Below, piece by piece: positions 1-9,200 of a DNA stretch of 64,000 bases. The notes beneath the pieces were generated by a model, which made no database searches, was not told the origin of the DNA, and saw only the letters and a list, made by a program, of their open reading frames with translations. Position 1 is the first letter of the stretch; every line of letters begins with the position of its first letter. The position numbers were made by a program, and so were the translations under genes. The stretch is from Massilia antarctica (GTDB lineage Bacteria; Pseudomonadota; Gammaproteobacteria; Burkholderiales; Burkholderiaceae_D): NCBI RefSeq assembly GCF_015689335.1, contig NZ_CP065053.1, forward strand, positions 5,146,001 to 5,210,000. The letters are read 5' to 3'.

Positions 1-105
1 GCGCGCTGCCGGTCTGATGCCCGTGCCGACAAAAAAGCGAACGAGCGCCCGGTTTGCGGGATAATACGGCTACAAGCCACAACAACGATAACTGAATCGA
101 ACCCC

Positions 106-756
106 ATGAAACAAGATCCGCGCTTTCCCAACCTGTTCATCCTCAACCACCCGCTGATCCAGCACAAGCTTAGTCACATGCGCGAACGCGACACGTCCAC
201 GCGCACGTTCCGCGAGCTGCTCAAGGAAATCACGCTGTTGATGGGTTACGAAATCACGCGCGACCTGCCGCTCACCACGCGCCAGATCGAAACCCCGCTG
301 GTGACCATCGATGCTCCCGTCATCGCCGGTAAAAAACTGGCGATCGTGCCGATCCTGCGCGCCGGTATCGGCATGAGCGATGGCTTGCTGGAACTGGTGC
401 CGTCGGCGCGCGTGGGCCATGTGGGCGTGTTCCGCGATCCGGAGACCCACAAGCCGGTCGAGTACCTGGTGCGCCTGCCCGACACTACCGACCGCATCTT
501 CATCCTGTGCGACCCGATGGTCGCCACCGGCAATTCGGCGGTGCATGCGATCGACGTGCTGAAAAAGCGCGGCGTGACCGATGAACAGATCATCTTCCTG
601 GCCCTGGTGGCGGCGCCCGAAGGCGTGCAGGTGGTGCAGGACACGCATCCGAACGTGAAGCTGTACGTGGCCTCGCTCGATTCGCACCTGAACGAACACG
701 CCTATATCGTGCCGGGCCTGGGCGACGCGGGCGACCGCATCTTCGGCACCAAGTAA
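106..756 (+). CDS. upp: Uracil phosphoribosyltransferase
   Basis: Cytosolic pyrimidine-salvage enzyme that makes UMP and pyrophosphate from uracil and PRPP. The 216-aa product has the usual family length. It shows the family's N-terminal [19 protein letters not shown] stretch and the PRPP-binding loop [12 protein letters not shown] near residues 129-140, the uracil-PRTase version of the PRTase signature. The C-terminal [17 protein letters not shown] tail is the uracil-binding end of the family. The start is the ATG after an AT-rich leader; a GATAAT hexamer at 60-65 could be a -10 box but I see no convincing -35. A small Hpt gene follows after 10 bp and is probably co-transcribed. Confidence 0.97.
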   Translation: MKQDPRFPNLFILNHPLIQHKLSHMRERDTSTRTFRELLKEITLLMGYEITRDLPLTTRQIETPLVTIDAPVIAGKKLAIVPILRAGIGMSDGLLELVPSARVGHVGVFRDPETHKPVEYLVRLPDTTDRIFILCDPMVATGNSAVHAIDVLKKRGVTDEQIIFLALVAAPEGVQVVQDTHPNVKLYVASLDSHLNEHAYIVPGLGDAGDRIFGTK

Positions 757-766
757 GCCGCGCGCG

Positions 767-1138
767 ATGGCCACGCTGATCGACCAGGAGTTTTTCGCGC
801 GCCTGCACGCGCTCAACGAGAAGTTCGCGGCCAGCGTGCCGGCCACCCTGACGCGCCTGGAGGAGCTGCGCGCCAGCTTCGATCCGGGCGCCGCCGATGC
901 GGTCCTGGTCAAGGAGCTGCATCAGAACCTGCATACCATCGCCGGCTCGGCGGCGACGTTCGGCTTTCGCGTGTTCGGCGCCCAGGCGCGCCAGCTGGAG
1001 CAGCGCCTGCGCGTGCTGATGGCCTTCGAATTGATCGCGCCCAAGGACTGGAACGATTGGCTGCACGCGCTCGACGACTACATCGCCTGGGCGCGCGTGG
1101 ACCCCAAGGCGGCTGCCTATCCGGGCCAGCCGGAGTAG
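767..1138 (+). CDS. Stand-alone histidine phosphotransfer (Hpt) domain protein
   Basis: The 123-aa protein is essentially one Hpt four-helix module. The phosphorylatable histidine lies in HTIAGSAATFGF (about residues 51-62), which matches the H-x-(I/L)-(K/A)-G-S-(A/S) signature. Such proteins carry phosphate between hybrid kinases and response regulators. No kinase or receiver gene is adjacent; the nearest are the giant hybrid kinases further along this window, and those carry their own Hpt domains. It starts 10 bp after upp, so it is probably co-transcribed, although no functional link to uracil salvage is evident. The family call is firm; the partner is unknown. Confidence 0.85.
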   Translation: MATLIDQEFFARLHALNEKFAASVPATLTRLEELRASFDPGAADAVLVKELHQNLHTIAGSAATFGFRVFGAQARQLEQRLRVLMAFELIAPKDWNDWLHALDDYIAWARVDPKAAAYPGQPE

Positions 1139-1464
1139 CGCCGACGCGCTGGAAACGGGGCGCGGCGCGCGAGGGCGCCCTGTGCTGCCCCGCCCCAGCG
1201 GCAGAGGGCCGCGTTGCGCGCTCATACTTGACCGGATAGCTACCAAGTGTCGACATCTCCCTGAAAGCGCAAGAAAACGACAGCGCACGTATTTTTTTGC
1301 CAATTGTGCGCGCATGCAAGGGCAAGTGCGCGTATCGTTTGATTTAGCGCAAACTTCCGCAGTGTCGATGCCCCTATATTTATCGAACTGCCGCTGCAAA
1401 CCCGGTGCTGCAAAAGTTGATGTTCTGAATTTTTACAGCTTCCGGAAGTTTATTTTGCAGAGAA

Positions 1465-1606
1465 CGTGTTTTTTGTGTTTTATTCGGTATAATGCGGGAT
1501 CGTTGTGATTCGAGGTAGTTGTGCAGTCTGTCTGTCATTTCTTTCTTGCTTCGTCAAACGATCTAAAACGGGCGTAAGCCCAACTTAACTGAAATAGGAA
1601 ATTGTA
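1465..1606 (+). promoter_or_regulatory. Cold-shock gene promoter and long 5' leader
   Basis: A perfect TATAAT stands at 1488-1493; the hexamer 17 bp upstream (1465-1470, CGTGTT) is a poor -35. Transcription would start near 1500, leaving about 105 nt of A/T-rich untranslated leader before the csp start. Long leaders are typical of cold-shock mRNAs, where RNA structure controls translation. The AGGAAA Shine-Dalgarno is at about 1594-1599. The stretch 1139-1464 upstream holds no gene I can support: it opens with GC-rich sequence and turns AT-rich towards the promoter. Confidence 0.6.
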
Positions 1607-1810
1607 ATGGCAACTGGCATCGTAAAATGGTTCAATGATTCGAAGGGTTTTGGCTTTATCACTCCTGATGAAGGCGGCGAAGATCTGTTCGCTCACTTCT
1701 CGGCGATTCAGTCGAACGGCTTCAAATCTTTGCAAGAGAACCAACGCGTCTCTTTCGAAGTAACCGCTGGCCCTAAAGGCAAGCAAGCTTCGAACATTCA
1801 GCCTATCTAA
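1607..1810 (+). CDS. cspA: Cold-shock protein (CspA family)
   Basis: The 67-aa single cold-shock domain has the standard family length. RNP1 is seen as KGFGFITPD (about residues 13-21) and RNP2 as LFAHFSAI (about 27-34), the aromatic nucleic-acid-binding faces of the five-stranded barrel. These proteins bind single-stranded RNA and DNA in the cytosol and act as RNA chaperones. The start is preceded by AGGAAA at good spacing. The gene is monocistronic: a strong promoter and long leader lie upstream and a hairpin terminator follows 16 bp after the stop. The paralogue letter is nominal. Confidence 0.97.
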   Translation: MATGIVKWFNDSKGFGFITPDEGGEDLFAHFSAIQSNGFKSLQENQRVSFEVTAGPKGKQASNIQPI

Positions 1811-1826
1811 TCGCTGAATCAACGAC

Positions 1827-1857
1827 AAAAAATCCTCGGTTTCCGGGGATTTTTTTT
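1827..1857 (+). terminator. Rho-independent terminator of csp
   Basis: An A-run, the stem AATCCTCGG, loop, CCGGGGATT, and then eight T. The A-tract on the left makes it usable in both directions, so it may also serve the convergent LysR gene that ends at 1902. Confidence 0.9.
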
Positions 1858-1901
1858 GTCCGTCTTTTCGTCGGCCCGCCTCGTGCGGGCCGATGTTGTT
1901 T

Positions 1902-2804
1902 TCAGGCGCGCCAGTAGTCTGGCTGCGCGTAGGTGCGGCGCAGGAAGTCGACAAAGGCGCGGATGCGCAAGGGCAGGTGGCGGCGCTGCGCGAACACTGC
2001 GTGGATATCGTTACCGGGCGCCGCGAAGCGGTCCAGCACCGTGCACAGGGTGCCCGCTTCGATTTCCGTTCCCACTTCCCACATCGAGCGCCACGCCAGG
2101 CCTTTGCCGGCCAGCGCCCAGTCGTGCAGCACTTCGCCATCGTTGCAGACCATGTTCCCCGCCACTTTCAGGGTGACCAGCTTGCCGTTGTCGCGGAAGG
2201 TCCAGCCACGCTGGCTGCCCTCGCTGCTGATCGCCAGGCAGTTGTGGCGCGCCAGGTCGGCCAGGGTCTCGGGGACCCCATGCCGTTTCAGGTAGGCGGG
2301 CGAGGCGACCAGCACGCGCTGGTTGTCGGCCAGCTTGACCCCGATCAGGCTCGAATCGGACAGGCTGGCGATGCGGATCGCCACGTCCACCCCTTCGCCG
2401 ACGACGTCGACCACGCGGTCGTTCAGGTTCAGGTTGACCGTCACGTCGCGGTGCTCGGCCAGGAATGACGGCAGCAGGGGCGCCACGTGCTGGCGTCCGA
2501 AGCCGGCCGGCGCCGACACCAGAAGGTGGCCGCTGGCGCGCGCGCTGCGTTCGGCCACGGCCGATTCGGCTTCTTCAAGTTCACCCAGGATGCGCTGGCA
2601 GTCTTCCAAAAAGGCTGCGCCTTCGTCGGTGAGCGCCAGCTTGCGCGTGGTGCGCTGCAAGAGCTTGACACCAAGGCGCGCTTCGAGCGCATCGAGGCGG
2701 CGCCCGATCATGGCTGGCGCGATGCCCTCGGCGCGCGCCGCCGCCGACAGGCTGCCGCGCGCGACTACTTCGACGAAGGTGGAAATCTGACGGAACTGCC
2801 CCAC
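1902..2804 (-). CDS. LysR-family transcriptional regulator
   Basis: The 300-aa protein has the LysR layout: an N-terminal winged helix-turn-helix (residues about 1-60, with GSLSAAARAEGIAPAMIGRR as recognition region), a linker helix, and a two-lobe substrate-binding domain. The start is GTG, chosen because GGGAG sits 6 nt upstream. It is divergent from malate synthase with 133 bp between the start codons. LysR regulators commonly control the divergent gene, so aceB is the first target to test, but the subgroup (VV-G-GVDVAIRIASLSDSSL, typical of the large DsdC/CrgA-like group) gives no ligand. Confidence 0.93.
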   Translation of the reverse strand: MGQFRQISTFVEVVARGSLSAAARAEGIAPAMIGRRLDALEARLGVKLLQRTTRKLALTDEGAAFLEDCQRILGELEEAESAVAERSARASGHLLVSAPAGFGRQHVAPLLPSFLAEHRDVTVNLNLNDRVVDVVGEGVDVAIRIASLSDSSLIGVKLADNQRVLVASPAYLKRHGVPETLADLARHNCLAISSEGSQRGWTFRDNGKLVTLKVAGNMVCNDGEVLHDWALAGKGLAWRSMWEVGTEIEAGTLCTVLDRFAAPGNDIHAVFAQRRHLPLRIRAFVDFLRRTYAQPDYWRA

Positions 2805-2937
2805 GTGCCACTCCCTTTTATCTGTGACAAAAACACACAGATGAATGTATTTTTTGTCTCGTTTAGCTACCAGTTAGTGAATATACTAGATGGCAGATGA
2901 AACGCCAATTTCGCATTTACCTTCGACTGGAGCACGC
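2805..2937. promoter_or_regulatory. lysR-aceB divergent intergenic region
   Basis: An AT-rich control region between the GTG of lysR and the ATG of aceB. A TATACT hexamer at 2882-2887 faces aceB, but no good -35 stands 17 bp before it, which fits an activator-dependent promoter. An in-frame upstream start for aceB exists at 2890; I prefer 2938 because a GGAG motif lies 6 nt before it and because the protein from there matches the usual malate synthase A length. Confidence 0.4.
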
Positions 2938-4527
2938 ATGACTATCAATATCCCCGCCGGCATGGAAATCACCGCCGAGATCAAGCCTGGCTACGAGCAG
3001 ATTCTCACTTCCGAGGCGCTGGCCCTGGTGGCGCGCCTGACGCGCGCGTTCGAGCCGCGCCGCCAGGAGCTGCTGGCCGCGCGCGTGGCGCGTGCCAAGC
3101 GGCTCGACGCCGGCGAGCGTCCCGACTTCCTGCCTGAAACCGCGCAGATTCGCGCCGGCGACTGGAAAATCGCCCCGATTCCGCCGGCACTCGAATGCCG
3201 CCGCGTCGAAATCACCGGCCCGGTCGAGCGCAAGATGGTCATCAACGCCTTCAACTCGGGCGCCGACAGCTACATGACCGACTTCGAAGACTCGAACACG
3301 CCGAACTGGGACAACCAGATCACCGGCCAGATCAACATGCGCGACGCCGTGCGCCGCACCATCTCGCTCGAACAGAACGGCAAGGTGTACAAGCTCAATG
3401 ACAAGATCGCGACCCTGGTCGTGCGTCCGCGCGGCTGGCACCTCGACGAAAAGCACGTGCTGGTCGACGGCAAGCGCGTCTCCGGCGGCATTTTCGACTT
3501 CGCGCTGTTCATGGTCCACAACGCCAAGGAGCAGCTGGCGCGCGGCGCCGGTCCGTATTTCTACCTGCCGAAGATGGAATCGCACCTCGAAGCGCGCCTG
3601 TGGAACGATATTTTCGTGATGACGCAGCAGGAACTGGGCCTGCCGCAGGGGACCATCAAGGCGACCGTGCTGATCGAAACGGTCCTGGCCGCGTTCGAGA
3701 TGGATGAAATCCTGTACGAGTTGCGCGAACACAGCGCCGGCCTGAATGCGGGCCGCTGGGATTACATCTTCTCGTGCATCAAGAAATTCAAGCTCGATAA
3801 GGACTTCTGCCTGGCCGACCGCCCGAAAGTGACGATGACGTCGCCGTTCATGCGCGCGTATGCCTTGCTGTTGCTCAAGACCTGCCACAAGCGCGGCGCA
3901 CCGGCGATCGGCGGCATGGCGGCGCTGATCCCGATCAAGAACGATCCGGAGAAAAACGAGATCGCCATGGGCGGCGTGCGCAACGACAAGGCGCGCGATG
4001 CGACCGACGGCTACGACGGCGGCTGGGTTGCGCATCCGGGCCTGGTGGAACTGGCGATGGGCGAATTCAAGAAGGTCCTGGGCGACAAACCGAACCAGAT
4101 CGACAAGCAGCGTCCCGATATCGAGGTGACGGCCGCCGAACTGCTGGACTTCAAGCCGGAAGCGCCGATCACGGAAGCGGGCCTGCGCTATAACATCAAC
4201 GTCGGTATCCATTACCTGGGCAGCTGGCTGGCTGGCAATGGCTGCGTGCCGATTCATAACCTGATGGAAGACGCGGCAACGGCGGAGATCAGCCGTTCGC
4301 AGGTGTGGCAGTGGATCCGTTCGACCAAGGGCGTGCTCGACGACGGCCGCAAGGTCACCGCCGACATGGTGCGCGCGATGATTCCGCAGGAACTGGCCAA
4401 GGTCAAGGAAGTCGCGCCGAATGGCGACAACCCGACCTATGTGCGCGCGGCGGTGATTTTTGAAGAGATGTCGACCTCGGAATCGTTCGCGGAGTTCTTG
4501 ACGTTGCCGCTGTACGAAGAGATCTGA
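2938..4527 (+). CDS. aceB: Malate synthase A
   Basis: Condenses glyoxylate with acetyl-CoA to give malate and CoA, the second step of the glyoxylate shunt, in the cytosol. The 529-aa product fits the A-isoform (about 530 aa). Recognisable family blocks are MTDFEDSNTPNWDNQ (about residues 110-124), the catalytic-barrel stretch FYLPKMESHLEARLW (about 205-219), and GTIKATVLIETVLAAFEMDE (about 240-259). The C-terminal block has EDAATAEISRSQVWQWI (about 446-462). The isocitrate lyase gene is not next to it here. A LysR gene is divergent. A short dispersed repeat and an IS4-family element follow downstream. Confidence 0.97.
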   Translation: MTINIPAGMEITAEIKPGYEQILTSEALALVARLTRAFEPRRQELLAARVARAKRLDAGERPDFLPETAQIRAGDWKIAPIPPALECRRVEITGPVERKMVINAFNSGADSYMTDFEDSNTPNWDNQITGQINMRDAVRRTISLEQNGKVYKLNDKIATLVVRPRGWHLDEKHVLVDGKRVSGGIFDFALFMVHNAKEQLARGAGPYFYLPKMESHLEARLWNDIFVMTQQELGLPQGTIKATVLIETVLAAFEMDEILYELREHSAGLNAGRWDYIFSCIKKFKLDKDFCLADRPKVTMTSPFMRAYALLLLKTCHKRGAPAIGGMAALIPIKNDPEKNEIAMGGVRNDKARDATDGYDGGWVAHPGLVELAMGEFKKVLGDKPNQIDKQRPDIEVTAAELLDFKPEAPITEAGLRYNINVGIHYLGSWLAGNGCVPIHNLMEDAATAEISRSQVWQWIRSTKGVLDDGRKVTADMVRAMIPQELAKVKEVAPNGDNPTYVRAAVIFEEMSTSESFAEFLTLPLYEEI

Positions 4528-4556
4528 TCCATTAGTTAGTACCCTCAGCCCCGTAT

Positions 4557-4579
4557 CCGTCGTTCTCGCGCAGCGCCCA
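4557..4579. repeat. Partial copy of the dispersed hairpin repeat
   Basis: A 23-bp stretch beginning CCGTCGTTCTCGCGCAG is close to the reverse complement of the outer arm seen at 6041-6060. It lies just after aceB and looks like a worn half-copy of the same repeat family that is intact at 5988-6050. Confidence 0.5.
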
Positions 4580-4675
4580 GTTTCAAGGAAACTCCTCAAA
4601 TCTCTTGGAACTGTGCAAAGTCAGAGGCCGGTTCCAAATGGCGCTAACTTAAGTTCCGTCTTTCCCGCGTAGGCG

Positions 4676-5987
4676 CACTGCTGTCCGGAATAAAGTGGGT
4701 TGACAACGTTAAAAGGGTTGCAGGTATTGGTTTACGAGGGTTAACCTCTGTTTGCCAACTTAAAAACCAAACCTGCAACATGTTCAGCATAACTACTTTT
4801 CAGCGTTTAATGAAGGGGCTCCCGCGAGGAACCTTCGCTCAACTAGTCGAACGGCACAATGCCGACAAATATTGCAAGAAGTTCGGGCATTGGGATCATC
4901 TCATTGCCATGCTCTACGCGCAGATCAGTGAGGCGAAGGGGTTGCGACCACTGGAGACTGGCTTCAACAGTCATGTCGCGCATCACTACCATCTTGGTAC
5001 GTCAGCGATCAAGCGCTCCACCTTGGCTGACGCCAATGAGAATCGATCTGACACGGTGTTTAGTGATACCGCTGCCTGGTTGATGGGGAAGGTGTCGCGT
5101 AAGCTGCGCCAGCAAAGCAATGATCTGATGTATTTGCTTGACTCCACCTCGTTGACGTTGAAGGGACGGGAGTTTGAGAGGTGGACGCCCGAGAATAGCA
5201 CTCGCAATACGCAAGGCTTGAAGCTGCACGTTTTGTATGATGCCCATGATGCAATCCCTGTCTGGCACGACATTAGCCACCCCAACGTCAATGACGTTGA
5301 ACGGGCAGTTGACGTACCGCTCGAAGCGAACGCGCTCTATGTATTTGACAAGGGCTATTGCGATTTCAATTGGTGGAAATCCATTGACGAGGCCAACGCG
5401 CGCTTTGTTACTCGTTTCAAGAACAACGCCGCTGTCAACGTCCTGCAGAAATCGGACATCCCTGCTGATGATGCGCACATCGTGCTCAGCGACGAAATCG
5501 TTACTTTCAAGCACAAACGGCTCGGCGGAAAACGGATCAATCTCTACTTTGGGAAGCCTTTGCGCCGTGTCATCGTGGCGCGGCCGAACAAAGATACGCC
5601 CATCGTTCTGGCTACTAACGACTTCGACAGTAGTGCCATGGAAATTGCCCAGCACTACAAAAAGCGCTGGGCAATCGAGCTGTTCTTCAAATGGATCAAG
5701 CAGCACCTCAAGATCAAGCAGTTCCTCGGACGATCTGAAAACGCGGTCCGGATTCAGATACTTACCGCTCTCATCAGTTATTTGTTGGTTGCACTGTTCA
5801 ACGAGTCCAACCGTGTGAAACGGACCCTGTGGGATTGCCTTTGCTTCGTCCGCGCAACCCTATTTCAACGTACGGACACCGAAGATTTACATGATCGCCG
5901 ACGACGACAAGCGGCGCACGAATTCGCAGAAATTCAAGGATGCCTCTTCTCGTGAGCGCGTCAAGAAAATTATTCCGGACGACAGTG
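4676..5987 (+). mobile_element. IS4-family insertion sequence, complete
   Basis: A 1312-bp element with imperfect 18-bp terminal inverted repeats. The left end reads CACTGCTGTCCGGAATAA and the right end, reverse-complemented, CACTGTCGTCCGGAATAA (16/18 identical). It is flanked by an exact 10-bp direct repeat CGCGTAGGCG at 4666-4675 and 5988-5997, the target duplication expected of IS4-family transposition. One intact transposase gene fills it. The preserved ends, duplication and reading frame suggest recent insertion. The target is one arm of a dispersed palindromic repeat. Confidence 0.93.
4780..5955 (+). CDS. IS4-family DDE transposase
   Basis: A 391-aa transposase that cuts and joins the ends of the surrounding element. 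The catalytic triad is visible: first Asp in LLDSTSLT (about residue 122), second Asp in YVFDKGYCDF (about 190), and Glu in the IS4 signature Y-x2-R-x3-E-x6-K, seen as YKKRWAIELFFKWIK (about 289-303). The N-terminal domain with QRLMKGLPRGTFAQLVE is typical of this IS4 subgroup. The frame is unbroken and ends 32 bp before the right terminus. Confidence 0.95.
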   Translation: MFSITTFQRLMKGLPRGTFAQLVERHNADKYCKKFGHWDHLIAMLYAQISEAKGLRPLETGFNSHVAHHYHLGTSAIKRSTLADANENRSDTVFSDTAAWLMGKVSRKLRQQSNDLMYLLDSTSLTLKGREFERWTPENSTRNTQGLKLHVLYDAHDAIPVWHDISHPNVNDVERAVDVPLEANALYVFDKGYCDFNWWKSIDEANARFVTRFKNNAAVNVLQKSDIPADDAHIVLSDEIVTFKHKRLGGKRINLYFGKPLRRVIVARPNKDTPIVLATNDFDSSAMEIAQHYKKRWAIELFFKWIKQHLKIKQFLGRSENAVRIQILTALISYLLVALFNESNRVKRTLWDCLCFVRATLFQRTDTEDLHDRRRRQAAHEFAEIQGCLFS

Positions 5988-6050
5988 CGCGTAGGCGGGA
6001 ATCCATAGCACCTTCGCTCAGTTGAGGTGCTATGGGTTCCCGCCTACGCG
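5988..6050. repeat. Dispersed hairpin repeat, 26-bp arms, split by the IS4 element
   Basis: The arms 5988-6013 and 6025-6050 are inverted copies with one mismatch around an 11-nt loop. The outer part of the left arm, ending in TTTCCCGCGTAGGCG, lies on the other side of the IS at about 4655-4675. Joining the flanks and removing one 10-bp duplicate restores a palindrome of about 86 bp with roughly 36-bp arms that ends in GGGAACGACGG. It has the form of a REP/MITE-like element. Confidence 0.8.
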
Positions 6051-6128
6051 GGAACGACGGTTTTGAAGTTTGTGGTCAGAAAAACGCTGAACCTGAAGCC
6101 ATCGAGTCCCTAGGCCAGTTCCTGGAGA

Positions 6129-6218
6129 GGCGGGAACCCAAGTTTGATGTTATGCCTGTGGCGCCCGCACGAACTTGGGTTGCCGTGGGGGCGCCTAGCC
6201 CTGCGCGGGAACGACGGT
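6129..6218. repeat. Second, degenerate copy of the hairpin repeat
   Basis: Contains inverted blocks GGGAACCCAAGTT (6132-6144) and AACTTGGGTT (6172-6181), and ends in GCGCGGGAACGACGG like the intact copy at 5988-6050. The inner arms differ from the first copy, so it belongs to the same family but a different variant. It lies just beyond the 3' end of the kinase gene that stops at 6249. Confidence 0.6.
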
Positions 6219-6248
6219 CTGTGGCGGCAGGGGCCACCGTGGCGTGGG

Positions 6249-9200
6249 TCAAGCGCGCAGCGCCATCGCTTCGCGCTTGATGATCAGTTCCGCAAACTGC
6301 TCCGCCGGCATCGCCGGCGCCAGGTACCATCCTTGCAGCAGATCGCAACGCTGCGCGCGCAGGTAGTCGAGCTGCGCTTCCGTCTCCACCCCTTCCGCCA
6401 CCACTTCCAGCCGCAGGCTATGCGCCAGCGCGATGATGCCAGCGACGATGGCCGCGTCGTCCGCGTCGTGCGGCACGTCGGCCACGAACGAACGGTCGAT
6501 CTTGATGATGTCGACAGGGAAGCGCTTCAGGTACGACAGCGATGAATATCCCGTGCCGAAATCGTCGATCGACAGGCGCACGCCCAGCGCGCGCAGGCGG
6601 TGCAGGGCCTTGAGCGTATCCTGCGCGTGTTCCATCAGGGTGCTCTCGGTGATCTCCAGCTCCAGCAGGTCGGGCGGCAGGCCAGACGCCAGCAGCACCG
6701 CTTCCACCGTATCGGCAAAATTCTTTTGCAGCAGCTGGCGCACCGACAGGTTGACCGCCACCCGCATCGGCGGCAAGCCCTGGTCGATCCAGGCCTTGAG
6801 CTGGGCGCACGCGGTGCGCAGCACGAATTCGCCGAGCGGATTGATCAACCCCGTTTCTTCCGCCAGCGGGATGAATTCGACCGGCGGCACCATGCCGCGG
6901 GTCGGGTGCTTCCAGCGCACCAGCGCTTCCATGCCGACGATGCGCTGGTTGTCGAAGCGGGCCTGTGGCTGATAAAACACTTCAAGCTCGTTGCGCTCCA
7001 GCGCGCGCCGCAAGTCGCTTTCCAGGCGCACGTGTTCCGAAATGGCCTGTTCCATCGACGCTTCGTAGAACTGGAAGCCGGTATTGGTCTTCTTGGCGCG
7101 GTACATGGCGCTGTCGGCGCGCTTGACCAACGTCGGGACATCGAGCCCGTCGAACGGATACATGGCGATGCCGACGCTGCTGGTGACGAAAATATCGTGG
7201 CCGTCGATCTGGAACGGCGCGGCCAGCACGCGGCAGATGGTCTGCGCCGCGGCGGCCGCCGGCGCCGGTCCGTCGACGTCGCCCAGGACGATGGTGAATT
7301 CGTCGCCGCCCAGGCGCGCCACCATGTCGATGCTGCGCACCGCGCGCCGCACGCGCTGCGCCACCGCCACCAGCAGGCGGTCGCCGATGTCGTGCCCCAG
7401 ATTGTCGTTGACGTACTTGAAGCGGTCGAGGTCGAGGAACAGCACCGCCAGCGAAGTCTTGTTCACGCGCGCCTGGTCGACCGCCTGGCCGAGCAGGTCG
7501 AAGAACAGGGTGCGGTTCGGCAGTCCGGTCAGCAGGTCGTTGAAAGCCAGGTGGCGGATACGCTTTTCGGCGCGGTTTGCCTCGATAATGCGGCGCACGC
7601 GCTGCGACAGCACCGCGTAGTGAATCGGCTTGGGGATGTAGTCGCTGGCGCCGGCCGCGAAGGCCCGCTCGACCGAGGAATTGTCTTCCAGCGCGGTGAT
7701 CATCAGCACCGGAATGCCGCTGCCGCCGGGTAGTTCCTGCATGCGCGCGCAGGCGGTGAAGCCGTCCATCACGGGCATGACCGCGTCCATCAGCACCACG
7801 TCGGGCTGGAAGCGCTTGAGCATCGTCAGGGCCTGGGCGCCGTCGGCCGCTTCCTCGACCTTGAAACCGTCGCGCTGCAAGGTGTAGCGCAAGGTGCTGC
7901 GGGTGCTGCGGTCGTCGTCGACGATGAGCACTTGCGGCACGTCGTCGCCGCCGCCCTGGCCGGCGCTGTCGTTGCCGGTCACTTCCAGCGCCAGTGCGCC
8001 GGCCACCGCGTTGTAGGCCACGCGCAGGCGCGGCAGCAGCGGCACGATCAGTTCGGGGCGGCCGGCGATGCCGTGCTCTTCGGCTTCCTTGGCCAATTGC
8101 GCCAGGTGGGTGGCGCCCAGATTGCCGGAGGAACCCTTGAGCGCATGTGCCTTGGCGCGCGCGGTGTCGGAGTCGCCGCCGTGGGCCGCCGCTTCCAGGT
8201 CGAGCAGGTATTGCGGCGTGTCTTCGAGGAAGGGGCTGATGGCCTGGGCCAGCGAGGCGCCCATGATCTCGCGCAGCTTGACGAACATGGCCTGGTCGAT
8301 CGGACTGCCGGCGTGCTCGCCGGTGTGCTCGCCGGATTCTCCTGCGAGCGGCGCTTCGCCGGGCAATGCGTCGCCGCGCGGCAGCCAGCGATCGAGCTTC
8401 TGGCGCAGCTCGAACAGGGTGATCGGCTTGGCGAGATAGTCGTCCATGCCGGCCGCCAGGCATTTTTCAGCGTCGCCACGCTGGGTGTTGGCGGTCATGG
8501 CGACCAGCGGCGTGCGCCGTCCGCTGCCTTGTTCGAAGGCGCGGATATGCGCGGTCGCTTCGTAGCCATCCATCTCCGGCATGCTGCAATCCATCAGGAT
8601 CAGGTCGAAGCTGCCATGGCGGACCGCTTCCAGCGCTTCGCGTCCGTTGGCGGCAAATTCGCAGGCGCAGCCGTTCATCGCCAGCATGCCGGCGGCGACC
8701 ATCTGGTTGGTGCGGTTGTCTTCGGCCACCAGGATGCGGAACGAGGTGCGCGGCGGCGCGGCCAGCTGGCTGGCCATGGCCAGCGCGGGCGCCCGGGCGC
8801 CGGCCAGCAAGTCCTTGAGGGCTTGCAGCAGGCGGTCTTCGCGCAATGGTTTACCGAGCGAGGGATGGCCGTCGACCAGGGTGCCGCCCGAGGGCGTGCC
8901 GAAGCGGTCGAGGATCAGCACCAGGGTGCCGGGCGACTCGATGGCGATTTTTCCCGCCAGGTCGTTGCCGTCGTCGTCGAGGGCGCCGATGTCCATCATG
9001 ACGATGGCGTACGGGCGCGCCTCGCTGGCGCCGACTTTCAGCTGCAGCAGCGCTTCGCCGCCCCAGCGCGTGACGTGGCAGTCAATGCCGTGGCGCTGCA
9101 TGGTCTGGGCCACGAAAGCGCGCACGATCTGGCTGTCGTCGACCACGATCGTGCGCAGGCCGGCCAGTTCGGTGTGGGCCGGCTCGGGCAGTTCCTGCAG

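Noticed and set aside
2917..4599. Long open frame (560 codons) antisense to malate synthase
   Set aside because: Arg/His/Gln-rich translation typical of the shadow frame of GC-rich coding DNA; the plus-strand frame is an unmistakable malate synthase.
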